DNA from: Lottiidibacillus patelloidae
GTDB lineage: Bacteria > Bacillota > Bacilli > Bacillales > SA5d-4
Reading direction: 5' to 3'
DNA length: 64,000 nt
Assembly: GCF_002262935.1 (NCBI RefSeq)
Contig: NZ_NPIA01000001.1
Span: 648,106 to 712,105 of the forward strand
Under the pieces are notes generated by a model. That model ran no database searches. It was given only the letters and a program-made list of their open reading frames with translations, and was not told the origin of the DNA. The position numbers were made by a program, and so were the translations under genes. How positions within the stretch are numbered: the first letter of the stretch is position 1; each line of letters starts with the position of its first letter. Shown here in pieces: positions 62,919 to 64,000 of this stretch.

Positions 62919-63395
62919 GTGGTCTTCCTGATTAATGAGCAAACGTTTTATCTGCTAACATTTCTCTCAATGCTAATAAGCCCTTTTATATTTATGCTAT
63001 CGAGACGGTTCGTGTTATCACATATAAACTTTGTAATTATAGGATTGTTTTTTATTAGTTGGTTCTGGGCAATACATTATAAATTAACAGAAAAAACCTA
63101 TCCACCAGAGGTCTTGTTTGTAATTATGGTTTTACTCTCTACAATTATGGTTTGGATTTCTTTATATTATTTACAAACTTGTCTTACAAATAGGAGTAAG
63201 GTTTTTAGTTTAGTTATAACAGTTTTGTTAGGAATTGTAGCTTTGTCCTTTAACTTTATAAATTACGAGTTTCCAGAAAAGTTTGATATATCATATGCCC
63301 GATTTCACGTTTCTTTTGTTGCATTATTATTATGTTTAAATTCCTTTCTATTCTTAAAACAAATGGTTCTGTGGGTAGTGGCAAAAGCAAAATAA
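62919..63395 (+). CDS. Four-TM membrane protein of train 2
   Basis: 158 aa if GTG 62919 is used, but that GTG overlaps the likely ribosome site GGTAGGTGG (62914-62922). In-frame CTG 62928 or ATT 62931 would have normal spacing and start at NEQTFYLLTF. Four hydrophobic segments (about residues 10-26, 35-50, 66-84, 98-113) and a possible fifth at 130-150. Function unknown. Confidence 0.65.
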   Translation: MVFLINEQTFYLLTFLSMLISPFIFMLSRRFVLSHINFVIIGLFFISWFWAIHYKLTEKTYPPEVLFVIMVLLSTIMVWISLYYLQTCLTNRSKVFSLVITVLLGIVALSFNFINYEFPEKFDISYARFHVSFVALLLCLNSFLFLKQMVLWVVAKAK

Positions 63396-63411
63396 TTCAT
63401 AACAATTTTAT

Positions 63412-63470
63412 AGTAGTTATTAAACAAACGGGTGCAAAAGCTAAACAAGGAACTGTCAAATGTGGCAGTT
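63412..63470 (+). repeat. Cassette element, copy 24 (left half), end of train 2
   Basis: TTAAACAAACGGGTGCAAAAG, AACAAGGAACTG, CAG; right half not seen. Confidence 0.6.
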
Positions 63471-63548
63471 AATATTGACAGATGCAAGAAGAAATTATGT
63501 TTACGACAAATTGCACAAAGGTTTAACATATGGAGGATCATATTTTCC

Positions 63549-63667
63549 CAAAATAAAAGACGTCCTATGAAGGACGTCTTTGCGTATTGCGGCGAGAGAC
63601 AGCACTCCACATTTGTGCCTTGCCATAAAGGCGTGTCAATCTCGTCTTATGCAATTCAGCTCATCGC
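63549..63667 (-). ncRNA. Candidate structured small RNA or leader
   Basis: On the minus strand an extended -10 TGCTATACT (63682-63674) is followed by about 119 bases that end at an intrinsic terminator. Inside, ATTGC...GCAAT, CGAGA--GACA (63644-63634) with TGTC-TCTCG (63601-63593), GCCTT/AAGGC and CACA/TGTG form an outer helix with two inner hairpins. No open frame with an RBS fits. I do not recognise the class; not a clear match to riboswitches I know. Confidence 0.55.
63550..63581 (-). terminator. Intrinsic terminator of the candidate RNA
   Basis: Minus strand: AAAGACGTCCT, TCAT, AGGACGTCTTT (63581-63571 / 63566-63556), then TTATTTT. Perfect 11-pair stem. Confidence 0.9.
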
Positions 63668-63723
63668 GAGATTAGTATAGCATATTGCAACTATTATATC
63701 TAATAGAAAATTTTCCTTATAGT

Positions 63724-64000
63724 AGCGATTGCTTCAGCCTTTCTTTATTGATCCAGCTTCAGCAATCAACGTCTAGAAAACTTCGCACTCTTCATTTCGA
63801 TAAGTCTACATCGAATAGTTACGACTATTCGTGTATCCTTTATCTTAATCAGAGTGCTCCAGTTTTTACGCCGTTAAGCGATTGCTTCAGCCTTTCTTTA
63901 TTGATCCAGCTTCAGCTCCCAACGCCTACAATTCTTCACACTTTTTATTTACGATAAGTCAACATCAACTCGTAATACTCGTTGTGTTTCCTTTATCTCA
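63724..64000. repeat. 153-nt structured repeat unit, tandem copies B and C (C cut by window end)
   Basis: Unit B 63724-63876, unit C from 63877 to the edge (124 bases seen). Both begin AGCGATTGCTTCAGCC. In B, GCACTCT (63785-63791) pairs with AGAGTGC (63851-63857), CGAATAGT (63812-63819) with ACTATTCG (63824-63831) and AACG (63768-63771) with CGTT (63872-63875). The phase is the same 153 bases as copy A at 20005. Confidence 0.85.

Larger units (their letters stand above)
54340..63475 (+). other. Second cassette-like gene train
   Basis: About 16 small plus-strand genes separated by at least 14 elements of the same family as in train 1, interrupting what is otherwise a conserved yqxK neighbourhood. 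Contents are unrelated to each other. Three members are broken. It ends before a minus-strand RNA candidate and two tandem 153-nt repeats. Confidence 0.72.

Noticed and set aside
27509..63470. Classical integron attC sites
   Set aside because: The ends resemble RYYYAAC and GTTRRRY only loosely (AACTAAC, GTTTAGT). The similarity is too weak to call attC, so the element is reported under its own description.
63432..63680. 82-codon plus-strand frame
   Set aside because: Crosses the terminator hairpin and the candidate RNA, no RBS, no similarity.
63685..63957. 90-codon frame across the 153-nt repeats
   Set aside because: The frame exists only because the repeat units lack stops in that phase; there is no RBS and copy A does not keep it open.

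Overview
The window is chromosomal DNA of a low-GC, endospore-forming member of the Bacillaceae. The left end has the order miaB-ricA-cotE-mutS-mutL-miaA-hfq-spoVK. Many spore genes are present (cotE, tlp, spoVK, a YjcZ-type peptide, spoVIF, a Spo0E-like phosphatase, a ger operon), and Shine-Dalgarno sites are strong. From about 18 kb many genes correspond, as I recall, to the Bacillus subtilis yqj-yqk neighbourhood (rnz/yqjK, namA/yqjM, yqkD, yqjP, yqjQ, yqzH, yqjW-yqjX, yqkB, yqkF, nudF/yqkG, yqxK). I cannot name the species.

Layout. 1-9.7 kb: tRNA modification (MiaB, MiaA), RicA, coat morphogenesis (CotE), a putative amidoligase, mismatch repair (MutS, MutL) and Hfq. 9.6-19.3 kb: a catalytically degenerate tyrosine recombinase, a CBS-pair protein, a PfkB sugar kinase, Tlp, a WG-repeat protein, SpoVK, a sporulation-type histidine kinase, a 27-aa YjcZ-like peptide under a sigma-K-type promoter, SpoVIF, RNase Z and a 53-aa membrane peptide behind two Fur boxes. 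19.3-27.3 kb: lipoprotein, NamA, hydrolase, Spo0E-like protein, GDPD, MsrAB, an MBL-SDR pair and a nucleotidyltransferase. 36.7-54 kb: a DeoR regulator with a NIPSNAP-Nudix protein, an SOS-controlled Y-family polymerase with a YolD-like partner, AAC(3) and GNAT acetyltransferases, an RND pump divergent from a PadR repressor, a HesB-like protein, a four-gene ger operon, an aldo/keto reductase, a nitroreductase, NudF and an endonuclease Q-type protein.

Two accessory stretches (about 27.5-36.7 kb and 54.4-63.5 kb) are built differently. They are trains of small, mostly co-directional, largely unrecognised genes: lipoproteins, one-TM proteins, an Imm53-type immunity protein, GNAT, Nudix, HAD, histidine phosphatase, deoxyribosyltransferase-like, nucleosidase-like and aspartic-protease proteins. 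They are separated by copies of one intergenic element. Its left half is AACTAACGGGTGC followed by a terminator-like hairpin, and its right half is GAACTAACGARTGCAG...TAGTTGAA. More than 20 copies are visible. The element often supplies the stop codon of the preceding gene, and both trains begin with a similar leader carrying TGTTAAAAT upstream of a distinctive first copy. This looks like a gene-cassette array system. No integrase is visible here, so mobility is inference. Several cassettes are broken by a frameshift, an in-frame TAG or truncation.

Two further items stand out. A 153-nt repeat unit occurs once beside namA and twice in tandem at the right edge, with nested helices that show compensatory changes between copies. 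At 63.55-63.67 kb, on the minus strand, there is a candidate structured small RNA with an extended -10 promoter and an intrinsic terminator. No rRNA, tRNA, CRISPR array or complete insertion sequence was seen.
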